Part shown: positions 31,960-40,562 of the stretch, piece after piece
Layout of the letters: each line of letters opens with the position of its first letter
How positions within the stretch are numbered: position 1 is the first letter of the stretch
Assembly (NCBI GenBank): GCA_044432725.1
Contig: JAWXUL010000014.1
Span: 1-64,000, forward strand
Reading direction: 5' to 3'
DNA: 64,000 nt
From: JAWXUK01 sp044432725
GTDB taxonomy: Bacteria > Bacillota > Clostridia > Oscillospirales > Oscillospiraceae
Translations under genes and position numbers: made by a program
The notes under the pieces: model-generated
The model's input: the letters and a program-made list of their open reading frames with translations, nothing else
Told to the model about the DNA's origin: nothing
The model's database searches: none

Positions 31960-32714
31960 TCACGAAAAGAATTATCCCATGTTTGGATGTTCGTGATGGC
32001 AGAGTGGTGAAAGGTGTCAACTTCCAAGGGGTAAAAGACGTGGAAAATCCCATTGAATTAGCTAATTTTTATAACAAAGCTGGGGCTGACGAGTTGGTTT
32101 TCTATGATATTACAGCAAGCGTGGAAAAACGTGGACTTTTTACAGATATCCTCACCAAAGTAGCCGAAGAAATCTTCATCCCTCTCACAGTGGGGGGAGG
32201 CATTAACGAAATTTCTGACTTTGATCGTGTGCTGAAATGTGGGGCGGACAAAGTTTCTGTGAACTCTGGGGCAATAAAAAATCCTGAACTCATCACCCAA
32301 GCAGCCAAAAAATATGGCAGTCAATGCGTGGTTCTTTCTGCTGATATCAAACGAGTAGAGGGTAAATTCCGTGTTTGTCGTTTGGGTGGACGAGAACTCA
32401 CTGACCTAGACGGCATCGAATGGCTGAAACAAGGGGTGGACAGAGGAGCAGGAGAGCTTGTGGTCAATAGTATTGACACAGATGGGGTGAAATCTGGCTT
32501 TGATTTACCTCTTTTAGAAGAGATTTGCGACAAAGTAGATGTGCCAGTGATTGCCAGTGGTGGCGCAGGAGGCATGTCAGATTTTCTGGAAATGTTCCAA
32601 AAAATCTCTGGGGTGGATGCCGGATTAGCAGCCTCCATTTTCCATTATAAAACGGTGTCAATCAGCGAATTAAAAGATTATTTAGCAGAAAATAACATAG
32701 AAATGAGGAGATAA
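31956..32714 (+). CDS. hisF: Imidazole glycerol phosphate synthase, cyclase subunit
   Basis: 252 residues, a (beta/alpha)8 barrel starting ITKRIIPCLDVRDGRVVKGV, with the first catalytic aspartate there and the second in NSIDTDGVKSGFDL. Phosphate loops are TVGGGINE and ASGGAGG. It forms the synthase with HisH, giving IGP and AICAR. It is translationally coupled to hisA (ATGA overlap). Confidence 0.98.
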   Translation: MITKRIIPCLDVRDGRVVKGVNFQGVKDVENPIELANFYNKAGADELVFYDITASVEKRGLFTDILTKVAEEIFIPLTVGGGINEISDFDRVLKCGADKVSVNSGAIKNPELITQAAKKYGSQCVVLSADIKRVEGKFRVCRLGGRELTDLDGIEWLKQGVDRGAGELVVNSIDTDGVKSGFDLPLLEEICDKVDVPVIASGGAGGMSDFLEMFQKISGVDAGLAASIFHYKTVSISELKDYLAENNIEMRR

Positions 32715-32715
32715 A

Positions 32716-33345
32716 ATGGAACTGAAGTATGATGATAAGGGACTGATTCCCGCCATAGTTCAAGACTTTTTCACAAAAGAAGTGCTGATGATGGCTTATA
32801 TGAACAAGGAAAGCTTTGAAATCACAAAAAAAGAAGGCTATACTTGCTTTTATTCACGTTCTCGCCAAGAGTTGTGGCGAAAAGGGGAAACCAGTGGCAA
32901 TCGCCAAAAAGTGATGAAAATTTCTGGGGACTGTGACAGCGATACTCTGCTCATTCACGTCATTCCTGATGGTCCAGCCTGTCATACAGGGGAAATGAGC
33001 TGTTTCTTCCAAGAAATTCTTTGCGAGAAAGAAGGCTTTTCCATTGATCACTTGGCAGATTTGATTGCAGACCGTAAAAAGACCATGCCAGAAAAATCCT
33101 ATACCACTTATCTCTTTGAAAAAGGAAAAGAAAAAATCCTGAAAAAAGTAGGGGAAGAATGTACTGAAGTGGTAGTGGCTGCCATGAACGAGGATAAAAA
33201 AGAAACCATTTATGAAATTTCTGACGTTGCCTATCATCTTTTGGTACTAATGGCAGAAATGGGCATTTCTGTGAACGATGTGAGAGACGAACTAGGCTCA
33301 CGTCATGTCATTGACAAAAAAGTGAAACAAGAAAAAATGACCTAA
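32716..33345 (+). CDS. hisIE: Bifunctional PR-AMP cyclohydrolase / PR-ATP pyrophosphohydrolase
   Basis: 209 residues. Residues 1 to about 108 are HisI: MAYMNKESFEIT, SRSRQELWRKGETSGN, and the metal site GDCDSDTLL with CHTGEMSCFF. Residues about 115-209 are HisE, a MazG-like helical domain with KVGEECTEVVVAAMNED. It carries out the second and third steps of the pathway. It is the last gene of the operon, followed by a strong terminator. Confidence 0.97.
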   Translation: MELKYDDKGLIPAIVQDFFTKEVLMMAYMNKESFEITKKEGYTCFYSRSRQELWRKGETSGNRQKVMKISGDCDSDTLLIHVIPDGPACHTGEMSCFFQEILCEKEGFSIDHLADLIADRKKTMPEKSYTTYLFEKGKEKILKKVGEECTEVVVAAMNEDKKETIYEISDVAYHLLVLMAEMGISVNDVRDELGSRHVIDKKVKQEKMT

Positions 33346-33365
33346 CAACGGAAAAGACAAGCACA

Positions 33366-33404
33366 AGGGCTATCACTGAGCGCATCGGTGATAGCCCTTT
33401 TTTC
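33366..33404 (+). terminator. Histidine operon terminator
   Basis: GGGCTATCAC (33367-33376) pairs with GTGATAGCCC (33388-33397), followed by TTTTTTC. Confidence 0.9.
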
Positions 33405-33417
33405 TTTCTGAAGGCAA

Positions 33418-33449
33418 AAAAATCCCTTCCCAAAAGAGGGAAGGGAAAA
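33418..33449 (-). terminator. Terminator of the HtrA gene
   Basis: TCCCTTCCC pairs with GGGAAGGGA. The minus-strand product ends in TTTTTTTGCC. Confidence 0.8.
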
Positions 33450-33481
33450 AGAGAGGGACTTAATGTTGGCATAGCTGTCCT

Positions 33482-34852
33482 TTAGGGAGCGAAGTTTCCA
33501 AAGAAACCTTCCATAAAGCTATTGAAATCATCTGTAGAGAAGTTGTTACTGCCTCCAGAAGATGGTCTGTTTCCACTGCTGTCGTTGCTGTTGTCGTTGC
33601 TACTTTCACTAGGTGTTGTCACAGAAAACTCGTTATTACTTTCTGTTTCAGCATTCTTTTCGTCAAAGGTAAGACTTAGTTTCAATGTTTGCCCATTTCT
33701 GGTCACCGTGAATTCTGTGGTATCGCCAGCTTTATATTCTGTCAAAGCTGCTGTCAAGGCAGCAGGGGTATCCACAGAAACAGAACCTATGGCAATGATA
33801 TTATCTCCCACTTGAAGACCTGCACGCTCAGCTGCAGAGCCAGGTGCCACGTTATGCACCACAGAACCTGTGATGATTGTGCTACTTCCAGGCATATAAT
33901 TGGCAATACTCACGCCGAGATATGGTTTACCAGTGACATAACCATGAGAAATAATATCAGTAATCATTTCTTTCACATCGTTAATGGGAATGGCAAAGCC
34001 CAAGCCTTCCACAGTGACCCCAGAAGAAGATTCTGCGTATTTGGCTGTATTGATGCCGATTAAGGCACCTTGTCCGTCAAACAAAGGTCCACCAGAATTT
34101 CCTGGGTTGATGGCTGTGTTTGTTTGGAGCATATTCATGGAATAGCCATCTCCTGTGGAAATCAGACGGTCTTTGGCAGAAATTATGCCGTTGGTGAAGG
34201 TAAAATCCAGTTCTCCCAAGGGATTACCAATCGCCACCACGGTTTCTCCCACCACCAAAGAATCAGAATCCCCCATGATGACTGTTTGCAGTCCTGTGGC
34301 TTCTATCTTCAAAATGGCAAGGTCGTTATCCGATTCATAGCCCACAATGGTGGCTGGGTAGACATCTCCGTTGACAAACTTCACCTCGATGGGGTTACTG
34401 GTATTGTCAATGGCTTCTTCAATCACATGGTGATTTGTCACCACATAACCATTTTCAGAAATGACAAAGCCAGAACCGGCCACAGCAGAAGAGGTGGGTT
34501 GTCCAAAATAATTGACTGTGGTAGAAACAGTGATCCCCACTGTGGCGCCCACATTCATGGTGTAAAGATCTGGCAGTGCCACATCTGCACTGCTGTAAGT
34601 CACCACTTTACTTGCTTCCAGAGGTGGGGCAGTATAGTAAATCATAGTGCTGTTCACGTCCAACAGATAATGCTGGTGATAAATCATCGCACCGCCGATG
34701 CCAAGACCAGCTGTCAGCCCGATCACAGAGCAACAAAAGACAGTAGAAAATACTTTCCCCAAGGCGCCTTTTTTCTTTTTCCGAACAGGAGGAGGGTTGA
34801 TGCTTGGTGGCAAGGTTCTTGCCAATTCAGGGTCAAAATCTTTGTAGTTCAT
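33482..34852 (-). CDS. HtrA/DegP-like membrane-anchored serine protease
   Basis: 456 residues; ATG behind AAGGAG. A proline-rich cytoplasmic tail (1-30) and one transmembrane helix (about 34-58) precede the trypsin-like domain. The triad is visible: H142 (TNHHV), D177 (DNDLAI) and S253 (PGNSGGPL). One PDZ domain follows (about 300-400, YLGVSIANYMPG, ERAGLQVGDNIIAIG). A serine/asparagine/glycine-rich tail (about 410-456) is unusual for the family. It is an extracytoplasmic quality-control protease, expected to be induced by envelope stress. Confidence 0.95.
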   Translation of the reverse strand: MNYKDFDPELARTLPPSINPPPVRKKKKGALGKVFSTVFCCSVIGLTAGLGIGGAMIYHQHYLLDVNSTMIYYTAPPLEASKVVTYSSADVALPDLYTMNVGATVGITVSTTVNYFGQPTSSAVAGSGFVISENGYVVTNHHVIEEAIDNTSNPIEVKFVNGDVYPATIVGYESDNDLAILKIEATGLQTVIMGDSDSLVVGETVVAIGNPLGELDFTFTNGIISAKDRLISTGDGYSMNMLQTNTAINPGNSGGPLFDGQGALIGINTAKYAESSSGVTVEGLGFAIPINDVKEMITDIISHGYVTGKPYLGVSIANYMPGSSTIITGSVVHNVAPGSAAERAGLQVGDNIIAIGSVSVDTPAALTAALTEYKAGDTTEFTVTRNGQTLKLSLTFDEKNAETESNNEFSVTTPSESSNDNSNDSSGNRPSSGGSNNFSTDDFNSFMEGFFGNFAP

Positions 34853-35094
34853 AATCTTATCTCCTTACAAATCCTAATTTCTATATTTTTATTATAGTAG
34901 TATTACCTTAAGGGAACTCTAAAATTTGCAGATATTTTTCGTCTATTAAAAAAGTATCAGGAAAAATCTGAAATGCAGTTCCCTTTTCTGATTTTCATTT
35001 TAGTGTTTAATTGTGATATCTTTGTGGAAGAAAAATAAAAAATTTATAAAAAATCAAAAAAAGAAAAATTTTTGATACAGGGCAATGGTTATTT

Positions 35095-36213
35095 TCATAT
35101 TATTTCCTCTGATGGGAAAAATATGTGGTGAATTTGCTTGCGACATAATTTCAAATCTGCCATAGTGCCAGAAAACAGTCCCAAAGCAATGAAGTTCAGG
35201 AGCATCAACAAAAGGATAGGGGCAAAGATCATCCCCCAGATTCCTCCCACTTGTAAGCCAATATAAATACTGGCAAGAGAAAGAAGGGGGGAAAGCCCTG
35301 TTTGCTGTCCTAAAATTTTTGGCTCTAGCAAATAGCGAAAGAGCGCAGTGGCAAGCCAGATACAGAAAAGCTGTGTTGCCATTTCTGAGTTGCCCATGAA
35401 AAACACCAAAGCTGCCCAAGGGACTAAAACCATCCCAGAACCAATCATGGGAATAAAATCAAGGAGAGCAATCCCCAAAGCAAGGAGGAGGGCAAAGGGC
35501 AAGCCTATCAAAAGAAATCCCCCTAACATAATCATCCATACCCCAAGGGAAAGGAAGAGTTGTGCCTTTAAATATCCTCCAAAAGCATGGAGGGCAGAAT
35601 CTTTCAGTGCTGTTGCCCATTGCTGAAACTGGGGACTGCTGTGAGATTTTAACCATGATTCATAGGGCACATAGTCACAAGCAAGGAAATAAGTGGCAAG
35701 AAAGAAAACAAAAAATCGTAAAACAGCCAATGGTAGAGCAAAAATCCACTGAGAGAGAGAAAATAATGCTGCAGATACCTGAGTGGTGACCCAGTTTTGT
35801 AATCCGCTACTCCCTACCTCTAAGCCTTGTTGCAGAATGACGGCACTTTCGCCTGTGGAAGAAAGTCTTTCTTGTATGTTTTGAAGCCATGCCAGTCCTT
35901 GGGCAAGGAGTATTTCCCAATTTTCCCCCAGTTCCCACAGTTCGTGGAGGAGAGAGGGGACTAAAATCACAAGGAGTCCCCCAAGTCCCAAAGTCAGCAG
36001 AAACAAAAGCCATAACACCAAAACTTGTCGTTTCCATAAAATTTTCTTTTCTAAGGCAAACAAGACAGGTTGCAAAGAAGCAGCCGCAAAAAGTGCAAAG
36101 AAAAAAGGTGAAGTACAGGCATACACCAAAGGAAAAGCATAAAAACCAAGAAAGCCCAAAGCAAGAAACAGGGCAAGTCGCAAGGCAACACGTGTCCATA
36201 AATTTTTTTCCAT
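35095..36213 (-). CDS. AI-2E/YtvI-family permease
   Basis: 372 residues from ATG 36211-36213 behind AGGGAG. The longer frame to 36342 runs through an inverted-repeat spacer and lacks a ribosome site. About eight hydrophobic segments are arranged as in PF01594. A long amphipathic loop (about 95-165) lies between TM3 and TM4, and the family block LLALGIALLDFIPMIGSG with LLEPKILGQQTGLSPLLSL is present. The length and loop fit the sporulation-associated YtvI subgroup. The transport substrate is unknown. Confidence 0.88.
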   Translation of the reverse strand: MEKNLWTRVALRLALFLALGFLGFYAFPLVYACTSPFFFALFAAASLQPVLFALEKKILWKRQVLVLWLLFLLTLGLGGLLVILVPSLLHELWELGENWEILLAQGLAWLQNIQERLSSTGESAVILQQGLEVGSSGLQNWVTTQVSAALFSLSQWIFALPLAVLRFFVFFLATYFLACDYVPYESWLKSHSSPQFQQWATALKDSALHAFGGYLKAQLFLSLGVWMIMLGGFLLIGLPFALLLALGIALLDFIPMIGSGMVLVPWAALVFFMGNSEMATQLFCIWLATALFRYLLEPKILGQQTGLSPLLSLASIYIGLQVGGIWGMIFAPILLLMLLNFIALGLFSGTMADLKLCRKQIHHIFFPSEEII

Positions 36214-36259
36214 GTGATTCTCCCTCATACTCATTCCATCTAAAAACAAACAGTAACTA

Positions 36260-36351
36260 ACCACCTCTCTGTGCCCTTGTCTACGTTGTCGTCCCCCTGA
36301 ATCCACCAAGGATTCAGGACTCCTCCGCCTCGACAAGAACAAAGATAGACG
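36260..36351. repeat. Nested inverted repeat upstream of the AI-2E gene
   Basis: Three nested arms: GTCTA/TAGAC outermost (about 36280/36346), TTGTCG/CGACAA (about 36286/36331), and CCTGAATCC (36296-36304) with GGATTCAGG (36310-36318). No gene uses it. It may be a small dispersed repeat or an mRNA leader structure. Confidence 0.5.
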
Positions 36352-36441
36352 ATAATTTTAATTGCCTATTTTTAAATAGAAAGAGTATCTGATAAATTTC
36401 TTTGATTTATCTTGTCCAAGAAAATCTTTTACATACGAAAA

Positions 36442-36468
36442 AAAGGACGGTGATTTTTACCACCGCCC
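36442..36468 (-). terminator. Terminator of the phosphohexomutase gene
   Basis: On the minus strand GGGCGGTG pairs with CACCGTCC (one mismatch), followed by TTTTTTT. Confidence 0.82.
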
Positions 36469-36486
36469 TGATTTTTGGATCACGTC

Positions 36487-38214
36487 TTATTTGCTTAAAT
36501 CATTGCCCCAAGCAGTGTATTTTTCCACTTTAGCATCTGTATCACTTTTTCCAGTGCCAGAAGCCAGAATATATACTTTCACTTTTGGCTCGGTGCCAGA
36601 AGGACGCACAATGACAGTGGTACCATCTTCTGTGGTATAGCGAAGGACATTAGAGTCTTTCAGCTCCATGTCAGTCTCTTTCCCAGAAGTGGTGTCTGTG
36701 ATTTTTCCTGTGAGATAGTCACGACGCTCCACCACTTTTGCCCCTGCCACTTCAGCAGGAGGATTACTGCGTAAATTATCCATTAACTTTGCCATGTTTT
36801 TCAGCCCATCCACACCAGGCATCACAAGGTTCAATGTTTTCTCACCGTAGTAACCATATTTTTCATATAGTTTTTCCAAGGCATCTGCAAGAGTCATGTT
36901 TTGAGAAGCATAATAAGCAGCCATCTCTGCCATTGCCACAGCTGCAGTCACAGCATCTTTATCACGGACAAAATCCCCTAGCATATAGCCAAAACTTTCT
37001 TCGAAAGAGAAGATAACCTCTCCTTCTCCAGAAGATTCAACCTTGTCCTTTTTCTCTGCTAAGAATTTAAAGCCAGTGAAAGTATCATGACAAACCAAGC
37101 CATTTTTCTCGGCAATGGTACGCACCATATCAGTGGACACCAAGCTTTTCAGTGCAACAGGATTTTTAGGCATTTTACCAGAGCGATTTCTTGCCCCAAT
37201 CAAATAATCCAGAAGCAAAGAACCAGTTTGGTTCCCTGAAATCACAGTGAAATCGCCAGATTTTTCCTTCACCATAATGCCCACACGGTCAGCATCAGGG
37301 TCAGAGGCAAGAATGAAATCAGCCCCTTCTTTCTTGGCAAGTTCCACAGCCAAAGCAAAACCTTCTGGATTTTCAGGGTTAGGACTGACCACAGTGGGGA
37401 AATTACCATCTAAAACCATTTGCTCTGGCACGCAAAGAACATTTTTCAGCCCCACACGTTTCAAAGCTTCTGGTACCAAGTAATGACCTGTGCCATGGAA
37501 TGGGGTAAAGACCATTTTAAAAGTAGAGCCCATTTTCTCTAAACTTGCTGTGTCAATGGCTTGCTCTGTGGCTTTGGCAAGGAACAACTCGTCTGTTTCT
37601 GTGCCCATCAAAAGGATTTTTCCTGATTTCACAGATTCTTCGTAATCAGCTAATTTGATGCAATCAAACACGTCCAATTTTGCCATGTTGTCCGCAACCG
37701 CTTTGGCAGGGACAGGAGGTAATTGAGCCCCATCGCTCCAATAGACTTTGTAGCCATTGTATTCTTTTGGGTTATGGCTTGCTGTGATGTTAATCCCAGC
37801 AATACAGCCATAATGACGAATGGCAAAAGAAAGCTCTGGTGTGGGACGCATAGCATCAAAAAGACGCACAGAAATACCATTCCCAACCATGATGCGAGCA
37901 GCTTCTTTGGCATAAAGATCAGAATCGTTGCGACAATCATAACAGATTGCCACACCTTTTTTCACAGCTTCAGCGCCTTCGCCTAAAATAACTTCAGCAA
38001 AGCTTTGGGTGGCGTGGCGTACCACGTGGACATTCATGCGATAAAGCCCCACGCCCATGGTACCACGAAGCCCAGCTGTCCCAAAGGAAAGTTGGGAAAA
38101 GAAACGAGATTCTTTTTCTTTTTCGTCGCTTTTGATGGCTTCTAATTCTTTTTTCTCTTCAGGAGAAAGGGAAGGGCTAGCGAGCCAGTGTTCATATTGA
38201 GTTTGATAAGACAT
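36487..38214 (-). CDS. Phosphoglucomutase/phosphomannomutase
   Basis: 575 residues, full-length alpha-D-phosphohexomutase; ATG with GGAGG nine bases upstream. The catalytic phosphoserine loop is NITASHNPKEYNGYK, the metal loop DPDADRVGIMV, the sugar-specificity loop SFEESFGYML and the phosphate loop IVRPSGTEPKVKVYI. The long size and N-terminal extension (YQTQYEHWLASPSL) match the PgcA type of B. subtilis, which interconverts glucose-1- and glucose-6-phosphate for glycolipid and wall polymers. Confidence 0.94.
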   Translation of the reverse strand: MSYQTQYEHWLASPSLSPEEKKELEAIKSDEKEKESRFFSQLSFGTAGLRGTMGVGLYRMNVHVVRHATQSFAEVILGEGAEAVKKGVAICYDCRNDSDLYAKEAARIMVGNGISVRLFDAMRPTPELSFAIRHYGCIAGINITASHNPKEYNGYKVYWSDGAQLPPVPAKAVADNMAKLDVFDCIKLADYEESVKSGKILLMGTETDELFLAKATEQAIDTASLEKMGSTFKMVFTPFHGTGHYLVPEALKRVGLKNVLCVPEQMVLDGNFPTVVSPNPENPEGFALAVELAKKEGADFILASDPDADRVGIMVKEKSGDFTVISGNQTGSLLLDYLIGARNRSGKMPKNPVALKSLVSTDMVRTIAEKNGLVCHDTFTGFKFLAEKKDKVESSGEGEVIFSFEESFGYMLGDFVRDKDAVTAAVAMAEMAAYYASQNMTLADALEKLYEKYGYYGEKTLNLVMPGVDGLKNMAKLMDNLRSNPPAEVAGAKVVERRDYLTGKITDTTSGKETDMELKDSNVLRYTTEDGTTVIVRPSGTEPKVKVYILASGTGKSDTDAKVEKYTAWGNDLSK

Positions 38215-38328
38215 GATCTATGACCTCCAAAAATGTTTGTTTAGTATAATGTAAGCTTTGCCTACCTATTAAGTTTACCATAGTTTTCCTTGACAGTCTA
38301 GGGATTTTTTTGTTTTTTCTAAAATAAT

Positions 38329-38811
38329 TTACTTGTGATAGGAAGAGCCCTCTTCGATTTTAAATCCACGATAGATTTGCTCTAGTAACATAATCTGTGC
38401 CAAATGATGGGGAAAGGTCATTTTTGACATAGAAAGACCAATGTTTCCTCGCTGTTTCACCTTTTCCCCAATGCCATAGGACCCACCGATGATAAAAACC
38501 AAGTGACGTGCTTCTCCCTGTTTTTCTCCTGTCAGAAGAGAAGAAATTTCAGGGCTGTCCAAAAGCTTCCCCTCCACACAAAGGACCACCACCTTGGCAG
38601 AAGAGGGGATTTTTTCTAAAATCTTTTCCCCCTCCTTCTCCAAACAACGGGCAATTTCTCCTTCTGTGGGATTCATGGGAAGCTTTTCTTCGGAAATCAC
38701 AGTTTCAGTCAGCTTGCAATAAGCCCCCAGTCGCTTCACATATTCAGCCCGAGCCTCTTTATAAAATGTTTCTTTTAATTTCCCCACTGTGATAAAATGT
38801 ATTGACTGCAA
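38329..38811 (-). CDS. rlmH: 23S rRNA pseudouridine-1915 N3-methyltransferase
   Basis: 160 residues, the usual RlmH (SPOUT) size. It starts at TTG 38809-38811 behind GGAGG. The knotted C-terminal half has VFIIGGSYGIGEKV, LSMSKMTFPHHLAQIMLLEQ and the ending YRGFKIEEGSSYHK, all diagnostic. It methylates pseudouridine 1915 in helix 69 of the 70S ribosome. It is usually near the origin or near htrA-type genes in Firmicutes, and here it lies between pgm and murA. Confidence 0.96.
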   Translation of the reverse strand: MQSIHFITVGKLKETFYKEARAEYVKRLGAYCKLTETVISEEKLPMNPTEGEIARCLEKEGEKILEKIPSSAKVVVLCVEGKLLDSPEISSLLTGEKQGEARHLVFIIGGSYGIGEKVKQRGNIGLSMSKMTFPHHLAQIMLLEQIYRGFKIEEGSSYHK

Positions 38812-38885
38812 TATTTCTTCCTCCCTTCAGACAAATACCTCATGAGTCCCATTTTCCTAAAGTCGGGAATGAGGTGATTGCCTAA

Positions 38886-38918
38886 AAAAAACCTCGTCCA
38901 TGAGACGAGGTTTTTTCC
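38886..38918 (-). terminator. Terminator after murA
   Basis: AACCTCGTC pairs with GACGAGGTT; poly-A upstream gives a T-run on the minus strand, and a T-run exists on the plus strand too. Confidence 0.82.
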
Positions 38919-38929
38919 ACTTGTTATGA

Positions 38930-40228
38930 TTAGACCACTTGTGCGTGATCTTCCTCTTCTGGACTATGACAAAGCTTGATATCAGCCCCAACAGAGGCTA
39001 GTTTTTCTACAATTTTTTCGTAGCCACGTTCGATATGAGAGATGTTGTCCACTTCTGTCAATCCTTGGGAGGCAAGTCCTGCAATAATCATGGCAGCACC
39101 AGCACGTAAATCACAGGCTGTGACAGGAGCCCCAGTCAATCCCTGTACCCCTTCGATGACAGCCATTTTGCCGTCCACTTGGATGCTAGCCCCCATGCGA
39201 CGGAATTCGTCCACATAGCGATAACGACTGTCCCACACACCTTCTGTCAGCACAGAGGTGCCCTTTGCCACGCAAAGGACAGCGGCAATTTGTGGTTGCA
39301 TATCTGTGGGAAAGCCAGGGTAAGGCATGGTTTTCACATTGGCTCGGTGCAAATCCCCTAAGCGACTGACCAAGACAGCATCGTCTTGCTCTTCCACTTC
39401 CACACCCATTTCTAACAGCTTTGCTGTGATACATTCTAAATGTTTGGGAATCACGTTGCGAATCAGCACAGAGCCACCCGCAGCAGCCACAGCAGCCATA
39501 TAAGTGCCTGCTTCGATTTGATCTGGAATGATAGAGTATTCACCACCACCCAGACGCTCCACGCCACGGATTTTAATCACATCAGTCCCAGCGCCCATGA
39601 TATTGGCACCCATCACATTTAAAAAGTTGGCTAGATCCACAATATGTGGCTCTTTGGCTGCATTTTCAATGACAGTCAGCCCTTCAGCAAGGGTGGCAGC
39701 AAGCATGATGTTCATAGTAGCCCCCACAGACACCATATCCAAATAGATAGAGCTACCCTTTAACTTCCCATCTTCTGTTTGTGCTTTGGCACAAATCACC
39801 CCATTGAGCACTTCCACTTCTGCGCCCATGGCTTTGAAGCCCTTGATATGTTGGTCGATGGGACGTCCTCCCAGATTACAGCCCCCAGGCATGGGCACTT
39901 CTGCCCAACCAAATCGACTAAGGAGACCACCCACCATATAGTAACTGGCACGAATTTTTCTTGCCAAATCATAGGGGACTTGTCCATTGTGGATCACAGA
40001 ACTGTCTATTTCAACCGTAGAAGCATTGACCATGGTCACCTTTGCCCCCAAAGCCTGTAAACTTTGAAGCATCAAAGTAACATCGCTGATCTGTGGTACG
40101 TTTTCAATTCGGCAAACACCATCTACCAACAAAGCAGCTGGAATGATTGCCACAGCGGCATTTTTGGCACCACTGATATCTATATTTCCATAAAGTGGTT
40201 TTCCACCACGAATTTGATATTTAATCAA
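38930..40228 (-). CDS. murA: UDP-GlcNAc 1-carboxyvinyltransferase
   Basis: 432 residues. It starts at TTG 40226-40228 behind GAGAGGTG. The PEP-binding KNAAVAIIPAALL, the active-site cysteine loop MPGGCNLGGRPIDQH (the fosfomycin-target cysteine is present), and GAGTDVIKIRG are seen, with the late YRYVDEFRRMGA and the conserved GAAMIIAGLAS. It makes the first committed peptidoglycan precursor. A GC-rich hairpin (CCCCC/GGGGG, 40246-40260) sits just upstream of the ribosome site and could affect translation. Confidence 0.97.
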   Translation of the reverse strand: MIKYQIRGGKPLYGNIDISGAKNAAVAIIPAALLVDGVCRIENVPQISDVTLMLQSLQALGAKVTMVNASTVEIDSSVIHNGQVPYDLARKIRASYYMVGGLLSRFGWAEVPMPGGCNLGGRPIDQHIKGFKAMGAEVEVLNGVICAKAQTEDGKLKGSSIYLDMVSVGATMNIMLAATLAEGLTVIENAAKEPHIVDLANFLNVMGANIMGAGTDVIKIRGVERLGGGEYSIIPDQIEAGTYMAAVAAAGGSVLIRNVIPKHLECITAKLLEMGVEVEEQDDAVLVSRLGDLHRANVKTMPYPGFPTDMQPQIAAVLCVAKGTSVLTEGVWDSRYRYVDEFRRMGASIQVDGKMAVIEGVQGLTGAPVTACDLRAGAAMIIAGLASQGLTEVDNISHIERGYEKIVEKLASVGADIKLCHSPEEEDHAQVV

Positions 40229-40562
40229 AGCTTTACACCTCTCGCCCCCGAAACTGGGGGATTTTTCCTCTTAAATGGTTCACATAAAGTGTTGCCTTAG
40301 GGCAATGCTGAACAGATATGAAACAGAAGACTACAATTTTTACACTAGATTATTCTGGAAAAGTTAGAAATCATAGGCAGTTTCAGAACTATTTCGAGAG
40401 AATCAAAGAGTCGAAAAAATTGGTTTATTCCTATTTCTTTTTTTAAGATTATTCCTCTACTCATACTTTGGTCTCAAATGACTTTAATTATACCATAATT
40501 TTAAAAAGAATGCAATAAATAATTTTTTTTTTAGAAAATTATTTTTGTAAGGCAATACCTCC
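40229..40562. other. AT-rich intergenic region between murA and hemW
   Basis: 334 bases without a credible gene. Apart from the CCCCC/GGGGG hairpin by murA, I see only AT-rich sequence. The minus-strand murA promoter must lie here but is not clear. Confidence 0.4.

Noticed and set aside
35095..36342. The 43-residue N-terminal extension of the AI-2E/YtvI gene.
   Set aside because: It is translated from an inverted-repeat spacer, lacks a ribosome site, and a good start with AGGGAG exists at 36213.
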